DNA from: Akkermansiaceae bacterium
GTDB taxonomy: Bacteria > Verrucomicrobiota > Verrucomicrobiia > Verrucomicrobiales > DEV007
Assembly: GCA_024233085.1 (NCBI GenBank)
Contig: JACKQC010000020.1
Span: 1 to 64,000, forward strand
Reading direction: 5' to 3'
Length of the DNA stretch: 64,000 bases
In this document: one piece after another, positions 1 through 7,912 of the stretch
Numbering within the stretch: position 1 is the first letter of the stretch
How the letters are laid out: each line of letters begins with the position of its first letter
Notes under the pieces: model-generated
What the model saw: the letters and a program-made list of their open reading frames with translations, nothing else
Told to the model about the DNA's origin: nothing
The model's database searches: none
Translations under genes and position numbers: made by a program

Positions 1-277
1 CTCGAGCGTCCTTCCAAAAAAAACGAGTTCGAGTTACGGGCACAGAAACGATGTTTAGGCGGTTCAGGGCGGTGGCGACCCGTTCACTTGCCTTGGAATC
101 TCGCCGGCTCGAAAACCACGTTTTTATTCCGAACGACCAGAGAGCCAGCGCTTGGATGGCACTGGTTTTTCCGCAGTTGTTCGGACCAATCAGGACTGCG
201 GGGTGCTCCAATTCGATTCGCTGACGCGCTCCGAAACGCTTGAAATTCTCTATTTCGACATAGTGAAGCAGTCGCAT
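1..277 (-). CDS. AAA family ATPase (RecF/OLD-like), N-terminal part only
   Basis: Reading the minus strand from the ATG at 277 gives 92 codons open to the window edge. The start reads MRLLHYVEIENFKRFG, the typical first beta strand of AAA/ABC-like ATPases of the RecF/SMC/OLD type, followed by a Walker A motif GPNNCGKTS at residues 31-39. Proteins of this architecture are ATPases of DNA repair, restriction or phage-defence systems (OLD nucleases, retron and Gabija-type ATPases). The C-terminal domain that would decide the role lies outside the window. An in-frame GTG six codons upstream is an alternative start. No Shine-Dalgarno sequence is obvious. The ATPase call is firm; a defence role is only a possibility. 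Confidence 0.75.
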   Translation of the reverse strand, partial: MRLLHYVEIENFKRFGARQRIELEHPAVLIGPNNCGKTSAIQALALWSFGIKTWFSSRRDSKASERVATALNRLNIVSVPVTRTRFFWKDAR

Positions 278-351
278 GGCAAGAGTGTGGAGCACGTCTC
301 TGGCTTCGTCACGTCGATTTGCGGAACGCATCCTCGACCGACGCCTTCGCG

Positions 352-1119
352 CTATTCCCGAATGATAATCTCCACGCGGCGGTCGTGGGCTTCGCCTTTG
401 GCGGGGCGGGACTGGCCGACGCCGCGGTGCACCATCTGGCTTTCGGGGAGGCCGTTGGCGGTGAGCCAGGCGGCGAGGTACTGGGCGCGGTTCTCCGAAA
501 TTTCGCGGTTCGCCTCGGGATAGGGGGTGTCGTCGGCGTGGCCGATGAGTTCGACGCGGGCCTTGGGCGATTGCCGGAGGAAGGCGCGGATCTGGCCGAG
601 GGCGCGGGCGCGGTCCTGATAATTGACGGCGGACTTGAGGTCGTAGCGGACGGACTCGATCACGGTCAGTTTGGCTTCGACGGGCGGTTTGGACGCGGGC
701 TTGGACGCGGGTTTGGGTTTCGGTTTGTCGGGCGCGGCGGTGGCGGCGGCGGTTTTGGCTTTGGGCGCGGTTTTCTGGCTGGCTTCGAGTTCGGCGATCC
801 GGTCGGCTTTGGCGGCGAGTTCTTTCTGCGCGGTGTGGAGGCTGTCGCGGAGATGGGCGAGTTCCTTTTCGGCTTCGGCGAGTTTTTTCTCGGTCGCCTG
901 AAGTTTGGCGGCGGCGGCGGTGGCGGCGGCGGCGGCCGCGGTGTCGGCGTCTTTGCGGCGCTCGGGGCGTTTTTTCGCGGATTTTTTTTCGGGCTTGGCG
1001 GGTTTCGCGGCGGCGGCGGCGGCGAAGGGGACGATATCACCGGGCCCGGCGGCGGCGGCAATGGCCGGCGCGGCGAGCACAAGGGCGAGAAGGAGGGCGG
1101 ATGCGGGCAGGGTTTTCAT
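352..1119 (-). CDS. OmpA-family peptidoglycan-binding protein with Ala/Lys-rich coiled coil
   Basis: A 255-residue exported protein. Residues 1-24 form a signal peptide (MKTLPASALLLALVLAAPA then a run of Ala). Residues 36-72 are rich in Ala and Lys. About 73-115 form a heptad-like coiled coil (ATEKKLAEAEKELAHLRDSL). Residues 116-148 are a Lys/Pro/Ala linker. About 150-255 form an OmpA C-terminal domain with GHADDTPYPEANREISENRA and the terminal HDRRVEI. This domain normally binds diaminopimelate in peptidoglycan, so the protein probably tethers the outer membrane or a periplasmic complex to the wall. The same frame stays open upstream, but the ATG at 1119 gives a clean signal peptide and is preferred. 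The start codon is 119 bp beyond the end of the oxidoreductase gene on the same strand. Confidence 0.85.
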   Translation of the reverse strand: MKTLPASALLLALVLAAPAIAAAAGPGDIVPFAAAAAAKPAKPEKKSAKKRPERRKDADTAAAAAATAAAAKLQATEKKLAEAEKELAHLRDSLHTAQKELAAKADRIAELEASQKTAPKAKTAAATAAPDKPKPKPASKPASKPPVEAKLTVIESVRYDLKSAVNYQDRARALGQIRAFLRQSPKARVELIGHADDTPYPEANREISENRAQYLAAWLTANGLPESQMVHRGVGQSRPAKGEAHDRRVEIIIRE

Positions 1120-1238
1120 CCTGGCGAGGGTAAAAAACCGCGAAAATTCCAGCCAGCGAAAAATGCGGGCACCTGTCGGGAATTTGGCTCCAGAGATTTT
1201 TAAAACCGTGAAAACGCCGAAAAGCGGCGGTTTTTCCC

Positions 1239-2354
1239 TCAAAGCGACACCGGCTCGCCGTTTCGGCGGGCGGAGGCGACGCAGGCGTCCATGACGCGCT
1301 GGGTTTTCAGGGCGATCTCGGGCCAGTGGTCGTCGGGCCGGCCGGACAGGGCGAGCGCGGCGAAATTCCGAAACAGTTTCGTCTCCTGCGCGGTGGCGTG
1401 GCCGTCGCCGTATTCGGGCACGGTGACGCGGCGGACGTGGCGTTCCATGTGAAAGTCGCAGCCGTCGATGACGAAGTCCGCGTTGGACACGGCGAAGCCG
1501 ACGGTGGCGCCGAACCAGGGGAGGACGAAGTCGTCGATCTGGACGTTGCCGCGGGTGCCGCTGATATTGGCCCACTGCTGGTGCTCGGTGAGAAAGCCGC
1601 AATAGAACCCCGCGGTCGGCCCGCTGGCGAAGGTCAGCTCGGCGGAAAACTCCGCCGGCACGGCCTCGGGGCTGTCGGGGCGGCCGAGCTGGGAGATGAA
1701 GCGGCCGGAGACGGTGGCGGGCATCTCGTGGCGGAGCGCCCAGAGGGTGAGGCGGATGTTGTACCAGCCGAGGTCGCCAAGGCAGCCGAGGGGCTCGAGG
1801 CCGCTGTGCATGCGGATGTTTCCGGCGAGAAAATCGTCCGGCGCCCGGAAGCTGAACTGCGAGGCGATGCGCTTGATCTCGCCGACGCTCTCGCCGTCGT
1901 CGAGCGCCTCGCGCAGGGCGGGGAGGCGGTCGCTGTGCATGAACATGACGCCGTCCATGAACTGCACGCCGGCGGCGCGGCAGGCGCCGGTCATTTCCGC
2001 GACATCGGCGGCGTGGGCGCCGCAGGGTTTTTCGCACATCACGTGCTTCCCGGCGGCGGCGGCCTTGAGCACCCATTCCTTTCTCACGCCGGTGGGGAGG
2101 GGAATGTAAACGGCGTCCACGTCGTCGCGGGCGAGCAGGGCCTCGTAGCCGCCGACGGCTTCGGGCGGGTCGGGAAAGGCGTATTGGCCCTGGTTTTCGG
2201 CGATCCAGGCGGCGGCGCGGGCGGGGTCGCGGCTGGCGACGGCGGCGACACGGCCGTTGCCGGAGCGGTGGATGGCCTGCCAGTTTTTCCGGGCGATCCC
2301 GGCGGTGCCGAGAATGCCCCAGCGAAGGGTCGGTTGCGGGGGGGAGTCGCTCAT
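1239..2354 (-). CDS. Gfo/Idh/MocA family NAD(P)-dependent oxidoreductase
   Basis: A 371-residue enzyme with an N-terminal Rossmann fold (GILGTAGIARKNW, residues 13-25) and the family motif CEKP at residues 107-110, where the Lys is catalytic. The C-terminal half has the alpha/beta dimerisation domain. Family members oxidise or reduce sugars, inositols or related polyols with NAD(P); the substrate cannot be told from sequence. The family often travels with sulfatases and DUF1080 proteins in polysaccharide-degrading Verrucomicrobiota, which fits the neighbours 1.5-4 kb away. The ATG at 2354 is chosen over an upstream one at 2384, because the longer form adds only a non-conserved leader. It is divergent from the phosphatase gene that starts about 95 bp away. 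Confidence 0.9.
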   Translation of the reverse strand: MSDSPPQPTLRWGILGTAGIARKNWQAIHRSGNGRVAAVASRDPARAAAWIAENQGQYAFPDPPEAVGGYEALLARDDVDAVYIPLPTGVRKEWVLKAAAAGKHVMCEKPCGAHAADVAEMTGACRAAGVQFMDGVMFMHSDRLPALREALDDGESVGEIKRIASQFSFRAPDDFLAGNIRMHSGLEPLGCLGDLGWYNIRLTLWALRHEMPATVSGRFISQLGRPDSPEAVPAEFSAELTFASGPTAGFYCGFLTEHQQWANISGTRGNVQIDDFVLPWFGATVGFAVSNADFVIDGCDFHMERHVRRVTVPEYGDGHATAQETKLFRNFAALALSGRPDDHWPEIALKTQRVMDACVASARRNGEPVSL

Positions 2355-2449
2355 GGGCGGGCAGTTTTGGAGCATTTCCGGCAAAGGAAAAGGGAAAAGC
2401 GCAGTTTTCGGTTGCCGCGCCCGCCGCCGGGGGAAGGGTGAGCGGCGAG

Positions 2450-3238
2450 ATGCCGGAAGACTTGCAGCCCTACCTCGATTTCGCCCGCGAAACCGCCCGC
2501 GAGGCGGGGCGTCTGACGCTGGAATATTTCCTGACCGACCGCGCGGAGGCGGAATACAAGGCCGACGACTCGCCGGTGACGATCGCCGACCGCCGCGCGG
2601 AGGAACTCGTCCGCGCCCGCGTCGAGAAGGCCTATCCGCACCACGCCATCGTCGGCGAGGAATACGGGGCGGAGGGCGCCGACGGCAAAAGCCATCGCTG
2701 GATCGTGGACCCGATCGACGGCACGAAGTCCTTCGTTCACGGCGTGCCGCTCTACGGGGTGCTGCTGGCGCTGGAGATCGAGGGCGTGTCCGAGGTGGGC
2801 GTGGCCTACTTTCCGGCTCTCAATGAAATGCTCTCCGGCGCCACCGGGCTCGGCGCGTGGTGGAACGGCAAACCGGCCCGCCCCTCCGCCGAGACGCGGC
2901 TCGACCGCGCGGTGTGCTGCCACATCGACACGGCTTCGTTCGGCCGGGTCGGCCCGGAGCGCGGCGCGGCGTGGGAGCGCCTGCAGCGTTCGGTTTACTA
3001 CAATGCCGGCTGGTGCGACGCCTACGGCTACCTGCTGGTCGCCACCGGCCGCGCGGAGATCGCGCTCGACCCGGTCATGAACGTGTGGGATTGCGCGCCC
3101 TTCCCCCCGATTTTCCGCGAGGCGGGCGCCTACTTCGGCGACTGGTCGGGAAACGAGGGCCGCATCGACGGCGGGGAAGCGCTGGGGACGACGCGGGCGT
3201 TGTTGGGGGAAGTTTTGGCGGTGATCGGTGAGCAGTAA
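2450..3238 (+). CDS. Inositol-monophosphatase family phosphatase (HisN/SuhB-like)
   Basis: A 262-residue Mg2+-dependent phosphatase. The metal-binding signatures are all present: GEE at 69-71, DPIDGTKSF at 87-95, and the C-terminal WD (in NVWDCAPFPP). Relatives hydrolyse inositol-1-phosphate, histidinol-phosphate or fructose-1,6-bisphosphate; the WDCAPFPPI signature resembles HisN-type histidinol-phosphatases, but this is not decisive. A GTG 12 bases upstream (2438) follows a purine-rich GGGGAAGG and is an alternative start. The stop codon lies inside CAGTAATCAG, the left arm of an inverted repeat that bounds the low-GC islet downstream. A second member of the superfamily (cysQ) lies at 7082. 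Confidence 0.88.
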   Translation: MPEDLQPYLDFARETAREAGRLTLEYFLTDRAEAEYKADDSPVTIADRRAEELVRARVEKAYPHHAIVGEEYGAEGADGKSHRWIVDPIDGTKSFVHGVPLYGVLLALEIEGVSEVGVAYFPALNEMLSGATGLGAWWNGKPARPSAETRLDRAVCCHIDTASFGRVGPERGAAWERLQRSVYYNAGWCDAYGYLLVATGRAEIALDPVMNVWDCAPFPPIFREAGAYFGDWSGNEGRIDGGEALGTTRALLGEVLAVIGEQ

Positions 3239-3249
3239 TCAGTTTTCAG
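3233..3249 (+). repeat. Left arm of inverted repeat bounding a low-GC islet
   Basis: CAGTAATCAGTTTTCAG. Its reverse complement recurs at 3911-3927 with one mismatch (16 of 17). The arm contains the TAA stop of the phosphatase gene and runs into a TTTTCAG tandem repeat (to about 3260). Confidence 0.75.
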
Positions 3250-3333
3250 TTTTCAGTTTTCCAGAAAGATCAGCCTCAATCTTTGGAATAGGAAGATCGT
3301 AAATTGAATCTCCCCCCGGAGTTCTTCAAATGC

Positions 3334-3771
3334 CTAATTTCGAACAGCCACCCACCATTCTTCGCCGTCGAATATGCCGTGCAATTTTTTGGCTTTGATC
3401 GCGTCTACGACGACGAATTCGTGAACCTTGGCCTTTTGAGCAATGAAACTTGCTCGCATCGGATTGTGCAAATCGTGGGGCAATCCAGAGAACTGTTCTC
3501 TTGGGACTTTATCCATGTCGGGAACTTTGGAGTGGAGGATTTCCCAGATTTGATCAGAGGTTTTCGCTCCTACCCTTCGAGCCCTGTCCTGTCGATCCGC
3601 CTCGATTTTCGCCTCTTGTTTAAGTTGCTCAATCCGCAACATGATGTATGCCCGCTCGGCGGTTTCTTTTGGTCCATCTGTCAGGGTTCTCGCCTTCAGC
3701 CAAAGCCCTTCATCAAGGATTCCCTGTTTTAACTCATCCGCCACGCGGCTCCAGTGTTCATCGTCGCTCAT
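3334..3771 (-). CDS. Hypothetical soluble protein in low-GC islet
   Basis: A 145-residue protein of unknown function. The N-terminal half is helical and charged (DELKQGILDEGLWLKA, then AYIMLRIEQLKQEAK), with no signal peptide or membrane segment. The C-terminal end is FDGEEWWVAVRN. I recognise no named domain. Base composition is visibly richer in A/T than the neighbouring genes, and the segment is enclosed by the inverted arms at 3233 and 3911, which suggests recent acquisition. The reading frame is the best one in the islet and uses a normal ATG at 3771. It could be a cargo gene of a small insertion or an accessory protein that has drifted; no function is proposed. Confidence 0.6.
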   Translation of the reverse strand: MSDDEHWSRVADELKQGILDEGLWLKARTLTDGPKETAERAYIMLRIEQLKQEAKIEADRQDRARRVGAKTSDQIWEILHSKVPDMDKVPREQFSGLPHDLHNPMRASFIAQKAKVHEFVVVDAIKAKKLHGIFDGEEWWVAVRN

Positions 3772-3910
3772 TGCTAAACAGTAATCGGGTTAATTGGAGA
3801 TGGAGTATTGGAAAAGGAGAGAGCCATTCAACCGCGGGCTTTGCAGATGTCATTTTGGCTATCACAGGTCCCCACAAATTGTCCCCTTTTCAATTCGGTT
3901 TCTCCGAGCG

Positions 3911-3927
3911 CTGAATACTGATTACTG
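3911..3927 (-). repeat. Right arm of inverted repeat bounding a low-GC islet
   Basis: CTGAATACTGATTACTG, the reverse complement of the 3233-3249 arm with one mismatch. It contains the stop codon of the sulfatase gene on the minus strand, so both genes flanking the islet end in CAG-TAA drawn from the repeat. Confidence 0.75.
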
Positions 3928-5334
3928 ATTCCCGCCTTTCCCCTTTCCCTTTTTCTTCAAAGTCGGAGGCGCTTCCTCGGCGGGAATCCACTTCGCCAGG
4001 CTGGCGCGGAGTTCGGCGGTGGCGGGGTCGCTGGCGAGATTCTGATACTCCATCGGGTCGGACTGGTGATCGTAGAATTCCTCCTCGCCGTTGGCGTAGC
4101 GAATGTATCGGTGGCGTCCGTCGCGGATCGCGTGATTGCCTTTGCCGTGGGTGCAGACGGCCACGCCGTCCCACGCGGCGGCGGGATCGCGCAGCAGGGG
4201 CACGAGGCTCGGGCCCTTGACATGCTCGGGAACGGGCAGGCCGGCGAGTTCGCAGACCGTCGGGTAAACGCTCATGTAGTCCACCGGCGCGGAGCACAGG
4301 CCGTCGGGCTGGGTGACGCCCGGCGCGGCGATGGTGCAGACGGTGCGCGTCGCCTCCTCCCACAGGGCGAATTTCCGCCAGTGCTGTTTTTCGCCGAGGT
4401 GCCAGCCGTGGTCGCTCCAGAGCACGACGACCGTCTTGTCCCTGCGCGGGCTCCGGTCCAGCCCGTCGAGCAGGCGGCCGATCTGGTCGTCGAGAAAGGA
4501 GATCGTCGCGAGGTAACCCCGCACGCCCCTTTGCCACTGGTCGCCCTTCAGCACGGCGGCGTGGTCGCCCCCGGGATTGGCCATTTTCAGGGCGGACGGC
4601 GGGAGATCGTCGATGTCGTCGTCCTGGAAAGCCGGCAGTTCGATCGCGTCGAGCGGGAAACGGTCGAAATACTCGCGCGGCACGTGCCAGGGCAGGTGGG
4701 GTTTCACATAGCCGACAGCGAGGAAGAGCGGCTGGTCGGCGGGCTTGTTCAGCTCGCCGATGGCCCAGTCGGTCAGCTTGTAGTCGCCCATGTCGGCGGG
4801 CTTCGCGTCCAGCGGTCCCCAGTCGAAGTGATCGCGGTCGAGGCCGTTGAGATTGTGGACGCCCTTGCCGGCGGTGGGGAAGAGGCCCACCCACTCCGTC
4901 CAGGTGTCGTCGCGGCCCTCGGCCTGGAAACCGTGATAGATCTTGCCCCCGCCGAGCGCCCGGTAGCCGTTGGCGAGGAAATGCCGGTTCAGCGTCAGCG
5001 TCTCGCGCATCACCCCGGCCGCCGGATCGCCGTTCGTGTAGATGCCCGTCGTCCACGGACGCAGCCCGCTCATCAGCGCCGCGCGCGAGGGATTGCAGGC
5101 CGGCGCGGCGCAGTGCGCGTTGGTGAAAGTCACCCCGCGCGCCATGAGCCGGTCGAGATTCGGCGTCTTCGCCTGCGGATGGCCCTTCAGGACGCCCGTC
5201 CAGTCGTTGAGATCGTCGATGGCGATGAAAAGGACGTCCGGATGCTCCCCGGCGGCGCGGGAATTCCTCGCGCCGGAAAAAACGATCGCGGCCATCAGCA
5301 TCGCGGCAAAAAAGAAAGGCGTGGGGTTTTTCAT
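3922..5334 (-). CDS. Sulfatase, iduronate-2-sulfatase-like, exported
   Basis: A 470-residue exported sulfatase. Residues 1-28 form a signal peptide (MKNPTPFFFAAMLMAAIVFS). The metal ligands are in FIAIDDLNDW (D40, D41). The sulfatase signature CNPSRAALMSG starts at C80, which would be converted to formylglycine by an FGE enzyme. Downstream SDHGWHLGEKQHW matches the iduronate-2-sulfatase subgroup. The likely role is desulfation of sulfated polysaccharides in the periplasm or outside the cell. The longer frame upstream adds a non-signal leader, so the ATG at 5334 is preferred. The gene is divergent from the DUF1080 gene (172-bp gap), a pairing common in glycan-degrading Verrucomicrobiota and Planctomycetota. 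Confidence 0.92.
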   Translation of the reverse strand: MKNPTPFFFAAMLMAAIVFSGARNSRAAGEHPDVLFIAIDDLNDWTGVLKGHPQAKTPNLDRLMARGVTFTNAHCAAPACNPSRAALMSGLRPWTTGIYTNGDPAAGVMRETLTLNRHFLANGYRALGGGKIYHGFQAEGRDDTWTEWVGLFPTAGKGVHNLNGLDRDHFDWGPLDAKPADMGDYKLTDWAIGELNKPADQPLFLAVGYVKPHLPWHVPREYFDRFPLDAIELPAFQDDDIDDLPPSALKMANPGGDHAAVLKGDQWQRGVRGYLATISFLDDQIGRLLDGLDRSPRRDKTVVVLWSDHGWHLGEKQHWRKFALWEEATRTVCTIAAPGVTQPDGLCSAPVDYMSVYPTVCELAGLPVPEHVKGPSLVPLLRDPAAAWDGVAVCTHGKGNHAIRDGRHRYIRYANGEEEFYDHQSDPMEYQNLASDPATAELRASLAKWIPAEEAPPTLKKKGKGKGGNQ

Positions 5335-5505
5335 GGCGCGAATCCTGCCGTCAATTCCGTCGAAAGCCAAGCGAATCCCTCGCGCGGCCGAAGCCAAAAA
5401 ACGCGCGGCGCGCCGAAGAATTCGGGAAAAAAATCTGTCCGCTCCGCGCGATTCCGATACACTGCCGCCAACACGAACGAACCGCGATCGATTCGCCTCC
5501 CGACC

Positions 5506-6327
5506 ATGAAACCGATACGCACCTCCCAGAAAGCCCTCGCTCCGGCGGCGGCATTGCTTTTCGTCCTGACCGGCGTGGCGCGCCTCGCGGGGCAGGAAGC
5601 CGCCGAGACGCCGAACACCCTGAGCGACGCGGAGAAAGCCGACGGGTTCCGGCTTCTTTTCGACGGCGCCTCGCTCGACGAGGGCTGGTCTCAGAAGGGA
5701 AACTGGGAGGTCCGCGACGGCGCCATCGCCCGCGTCAAGGGCGGGGGCTCACTGGTGTGGGAAACCGAACCCGTGCCGGACGATTTCGAACTGCGGTTCG
5801 AATGGAAGATCAGCGAGGGCGGCAACAGCGGCGTCTATTACCGGCCCGGGCAGTACGAATACCAGATCCTCGACAACGCGAAGCACTCCGACGGCACCAA
5901 CCCGCGCACCTCGGCCGCGTCCCTGTACTTCGCCGTGGCGCCGTCGAAGGACGCCACCCAACCCGTCGGCGAGTGGAACAAGGCCCGCGTCGTCTGCAAG
6001 GGCACCGTCATCCAGCACTGGCTCAACGGCGAGAAAGTCGTCGATTTCGACTACACCGACGAGCGGTGGAAGGCCGATCTCGAACGGTTCAAAAACCGCG
6101 GCGGCGATGTCGCGGCGCGCGGCGCGAAGTTGTCGTTTCAGGACCACGGCGACCCGGTTTTCTATCGTTCGATACGGCTGCGCGCGCTCCCGGCCGATGC
6201 CGACATCGCCCACGCGACCGTCGAGCCCGCGCCCGTTCCCGCCGAGGCCCTGACCAAGGAGGCCGCCATCCTCGACCGCATCCGGAAAAACCGCGAAGCC
6301 CGCGAGAAAGCGGTGAAGGGGAAGTGA
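5506..6327 (+). CDS. DUF1080 (3-keto-disaccharide hydrolase-type) exported protein
   Basis: A 273-residue exported protein. After a signal peptide (ALAPAAALLFVLTGVARLAG), a single concanavalin-like DUF1080 domain runs from about residue 40 to 225: GFRLLFDGASLDEGW, GNWEVRDGAIARVKGGGSL, FEWKISEGGNSGVYYRP, YEYQILDN, FQDHGDPVFYRSIRLR. These are the hallmark strands of the family, now linked to 3-keto-glycoside hydrolysis. The C-terminal tail is helical and charged (IRKNREAREKAVKGK). It sits divergently from the sulfatase, which supports a joint role in glycan degradation. The ATG at 5506 is the first that gives a signal peptide; earlier in-frame sequence is antisense to the sulfatase. Confidence 0.88.
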   Translation: MKPIRTSQKALAPAAALLFVLTGVARLAGQEAAETPNTLSDAEKADGFRLLFDGASLDEGWSQKGNWEVRDGAIARVKGGGSLVWETEPVPDDFELRFEWKISEGGNSGVYYRPGQYEYQILDNAKHSDGTNPRTSAASLYFAVAPSKDATQPVGEWNKARVVCKGTVIQHWLNGEKVVDFDYTDERWKADLERFKNRGGDVAARGAKLSFQDHGDPVFYRSIRLRALPADADIAHATVEPAPVPAEALTKEAAILDRIRKNREAREKAVKGK

Positions 6328-6446
6328 GCGGGGCGGTTTTGACAGGTTTTATCGATTGCGATGGGTTTTGCGCTTTCGGGCGGGGGCCGGGCCGGGGAGC
6401 GATCGATCGACTTGAGCCGAAAGAGCCATCGAGATAGACTGACACC

Positions 6447-6665
6447 ATGGTAACGGTCGAAGACATTCGCGATTTGTCGCGCGACGAGAAGCTCCGGCTG
6501 CTGGAGATCATCTGGTCCGATTTGACCCTCGAGGGTGACGATCTGGAGTCTCCGGCGTGGCACGAAGCGGCGTTGCGCGAAACAGAGGAACGGGTTGCTT
6601 CCGGCGCCGAAAGAGCCATCGACTGGGAAGAGGCAAAGGCGCTCCTTCGCGCCGGTCGGCAATGA
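6447..6665 (+). CDS. Addiction-module antitoxin (unstable antitoxin family)
   Basis: A 72-residue acidic protein of the TIGR02574/Unstab_antitox family: DLSRDEKLRLLEIIWSDL at the N terminus and the family-typical C-terminal ERVASGAERAIDWEEAKALL. Such proteins bind and neutralise a RelE/ParE-fold toxin encoded next door. Its stop codon overlaps the toxin start in an ATGA arrangement (6662-6665), so the pair is translationally coupled. A paralogous pair occurs at 36963-37480. Confidence 0.85.
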   Translation: MVTVEDIRDLSRDEKLRLLEIIWSDLTLEGDDLESPAWHEAALRETEERVASGAERAIDWEEAKALLRAGRQ

Positions 6666-6976
6666 GAGTCAAGATTCAGCCCGCGGCCTTGGCGGATCTT
6701 CAGAAAGGCTGGCGTTTTTACGAGAGGCAGCAAGAGGGGTGGGGGGATTATTTTCAGGAATCGCTTTTCGTGGACATCGATTCATTGGTAACCCTCGGCG
6801 GCGTTCATCGGACGTTTTTTGGTTATCATCGTTTGTTGTCCAAGAAATTTCCCTTTGCCGTCTATTATCGGGTCGAGGGCGGGGAAGCGGTCACGATCTG
6901 GCGCGTGCTCGATTTGCGGCGGCATCCGAGGGCGATCGAGAAAGAACTCAGCCAAGGTGAAGACGGGCCTCGTTGA
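6662..6976 (+). CDS. RelE/ParE-family toxin
   Basis: A 104-residue basic protein of the RelE/ParE fold: VKIQPAALADLQKGWRFYE at the start, then FPFAVYYRVEGGEAVTIWRVLDLRRHP, the conserved last strands of the family. The VLDLRRHP ending resembles ParE-type toxins paired with Unstab_antitox antitoxins. Whether the target is gyrase or ribosome-bound mRNA cannot be read from the sequence. The first unit of an R22 repeat array overlaps its stop codon (TTGAACAGGG), so the last codons and terminator region have been shaped by the repeat. Confidence 0.85.
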   Translation: MRVKIQPAALADLQKGWRFYERQQEGWGDYFQESLFVDIDSLVTLGGVHRTFFGYHRLLSKKFPFAVYYRVEGGEAVTIWRVLDLRRHPRAIEKELSQGEDGPR

Positions 6977-7030
6977 ACAGGGTTGAGCCTTCGACCCAAC
7001 AGGGTTGGCTCGGTCACTCAACCCTGTTGA
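6972..7030. repeat. R22 repeat array 1 (three units)
   Basis: Cores AACAGGGTT at 6976-6984 and 6998-7006, and the opposite-strand form AACCCTGTT at 7020-7028. The cores are exactly 22 bp apart. The middle unit is a near-perfect hairpin, GACCCAAC-AGG-GTTGGCTC. The array overlaps the toxin stop codon and ends about 52 bp before cysQ. Confidence 0.9.
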
Positions 7031-7081
7031 CTCCGGGGCGTTTCCCGGCTCTTTTCGGGTCGAAACACGATCCACCAAACC

Positions 7082-7897
7082 ATGACGAAACACACAGACG
7101 CGGCCCCGGATGGCGCCGGGGGACCGCCGGAAATCGACATCGCCTTTTTGCTCGAAACGGCTCGCCGGGCGGGCGACGCCATCCTCGAAGTCTATGGCAC
7201 GGATTTCGCCGTGGATGTGAAGGAGGATCGCTCGCCGCTGACGGAGGCGGACCGGGCGGGCAACGCGGTGATCGTGGCGGCGCTGCGGGAGCGTTACCCG
7301 GAGATTCCGATCATTTCCGAGGAGAACAAGGAGACGCCCCACGCCGAGCGGAAGGACTGGACGACCTTCTGGCTGGTGGATCCGCTGGACGGAACGAAGG
7401 AATTCATCAAGCGGAACGGCGAATTCACGGTGAACATCGCGCTGATCCACGGCGGCGAACCGGTGGCGGGCGTGGTGTTTCAGCCGGCGGCGGACCGGAT
7501 GTACTGGGCGGACCCGGCGACGGGCGCCTGGCGCAGCGTGGACGGCGGGGAACCGGAGCGGCTGCGGGGCGGCGCGCATTTTTCCGAAAAAGAGGCCGTC
7601 ACGGTGGTGGCGAGCCGGTCGCACCTGACCGACGAGGTGCATGCCTTTGTGGCGGAGCTGGAGGCGGCGGGCAAGGCGGTCGAGTTTCGTTCGTCGGGCA
7701 GCTCGCTGAAGCTGTGCCTGGTGGCGGAGGGCGAGGCGGACGTGTATCCGCGGCTGGGACCGACGATGGAGTGGGACACGGGCGCGGCGCACGCGGTGGC
7801 GCGGGCGGCGGGCCGCGCGGTGCTGAACTGGGAGACGCGCGAGCCGCTGCGATACAACAAGGAGAGCTTGCTGAATCCGTGGTTCGTGGTGGAGTGA
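7082..7897 (+). CDS. cysQ: 3'(2'),5'-bisphosphate nucleotidase CysQ
   Basis: A 271-residue enzyme of the IMPase superfamily that hydrolyses adenosine 3',5'-bisphosphate (PAP) to AMP, recycling the by-product of sulfate activation and sulfotransfer. It has ISEENK (EE at 80-81), DPLDGTKEFIKRNGEFTVNI (from residue 100; the KEFIKRNGEFTVNI extension is diagnostic of CysQ rather than SuhB) and EWDTGAAHA (WD at 231-232). It starts at an ATG 54 bp after an R22 array. The downstream membrane glycosyltransferase follows within 16 bp, suggesting co-transcription, though no functional link is evident. Confidence 0.93.
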   Translation: MTKHTDAAPDGAGGPPEIDIAFLLETARRAGDAILEVYGTDFAVDVKEDRSPLTEADRAGNAVIVAALRERYPEIPIISEENKETPHAERKDWTTFWLVDPLDGTKEFIKRNGEFTVNIALIHGGEPVAGVVFQPAADRMYWADPATGAWRSVDGGEPERLRGGAHFSEKEAVTVVASRSHLTDEVHAFVAELEAAGKAVEFRSSGSSLKLCLVAEGEADVYPRLGPTMEWDTGAAHAVARAAGRAVLNWETREPLRYNKESLLNPWFVVE

Positions 7898-7912
7898 GGG
7901 GATGCCGCTTCG

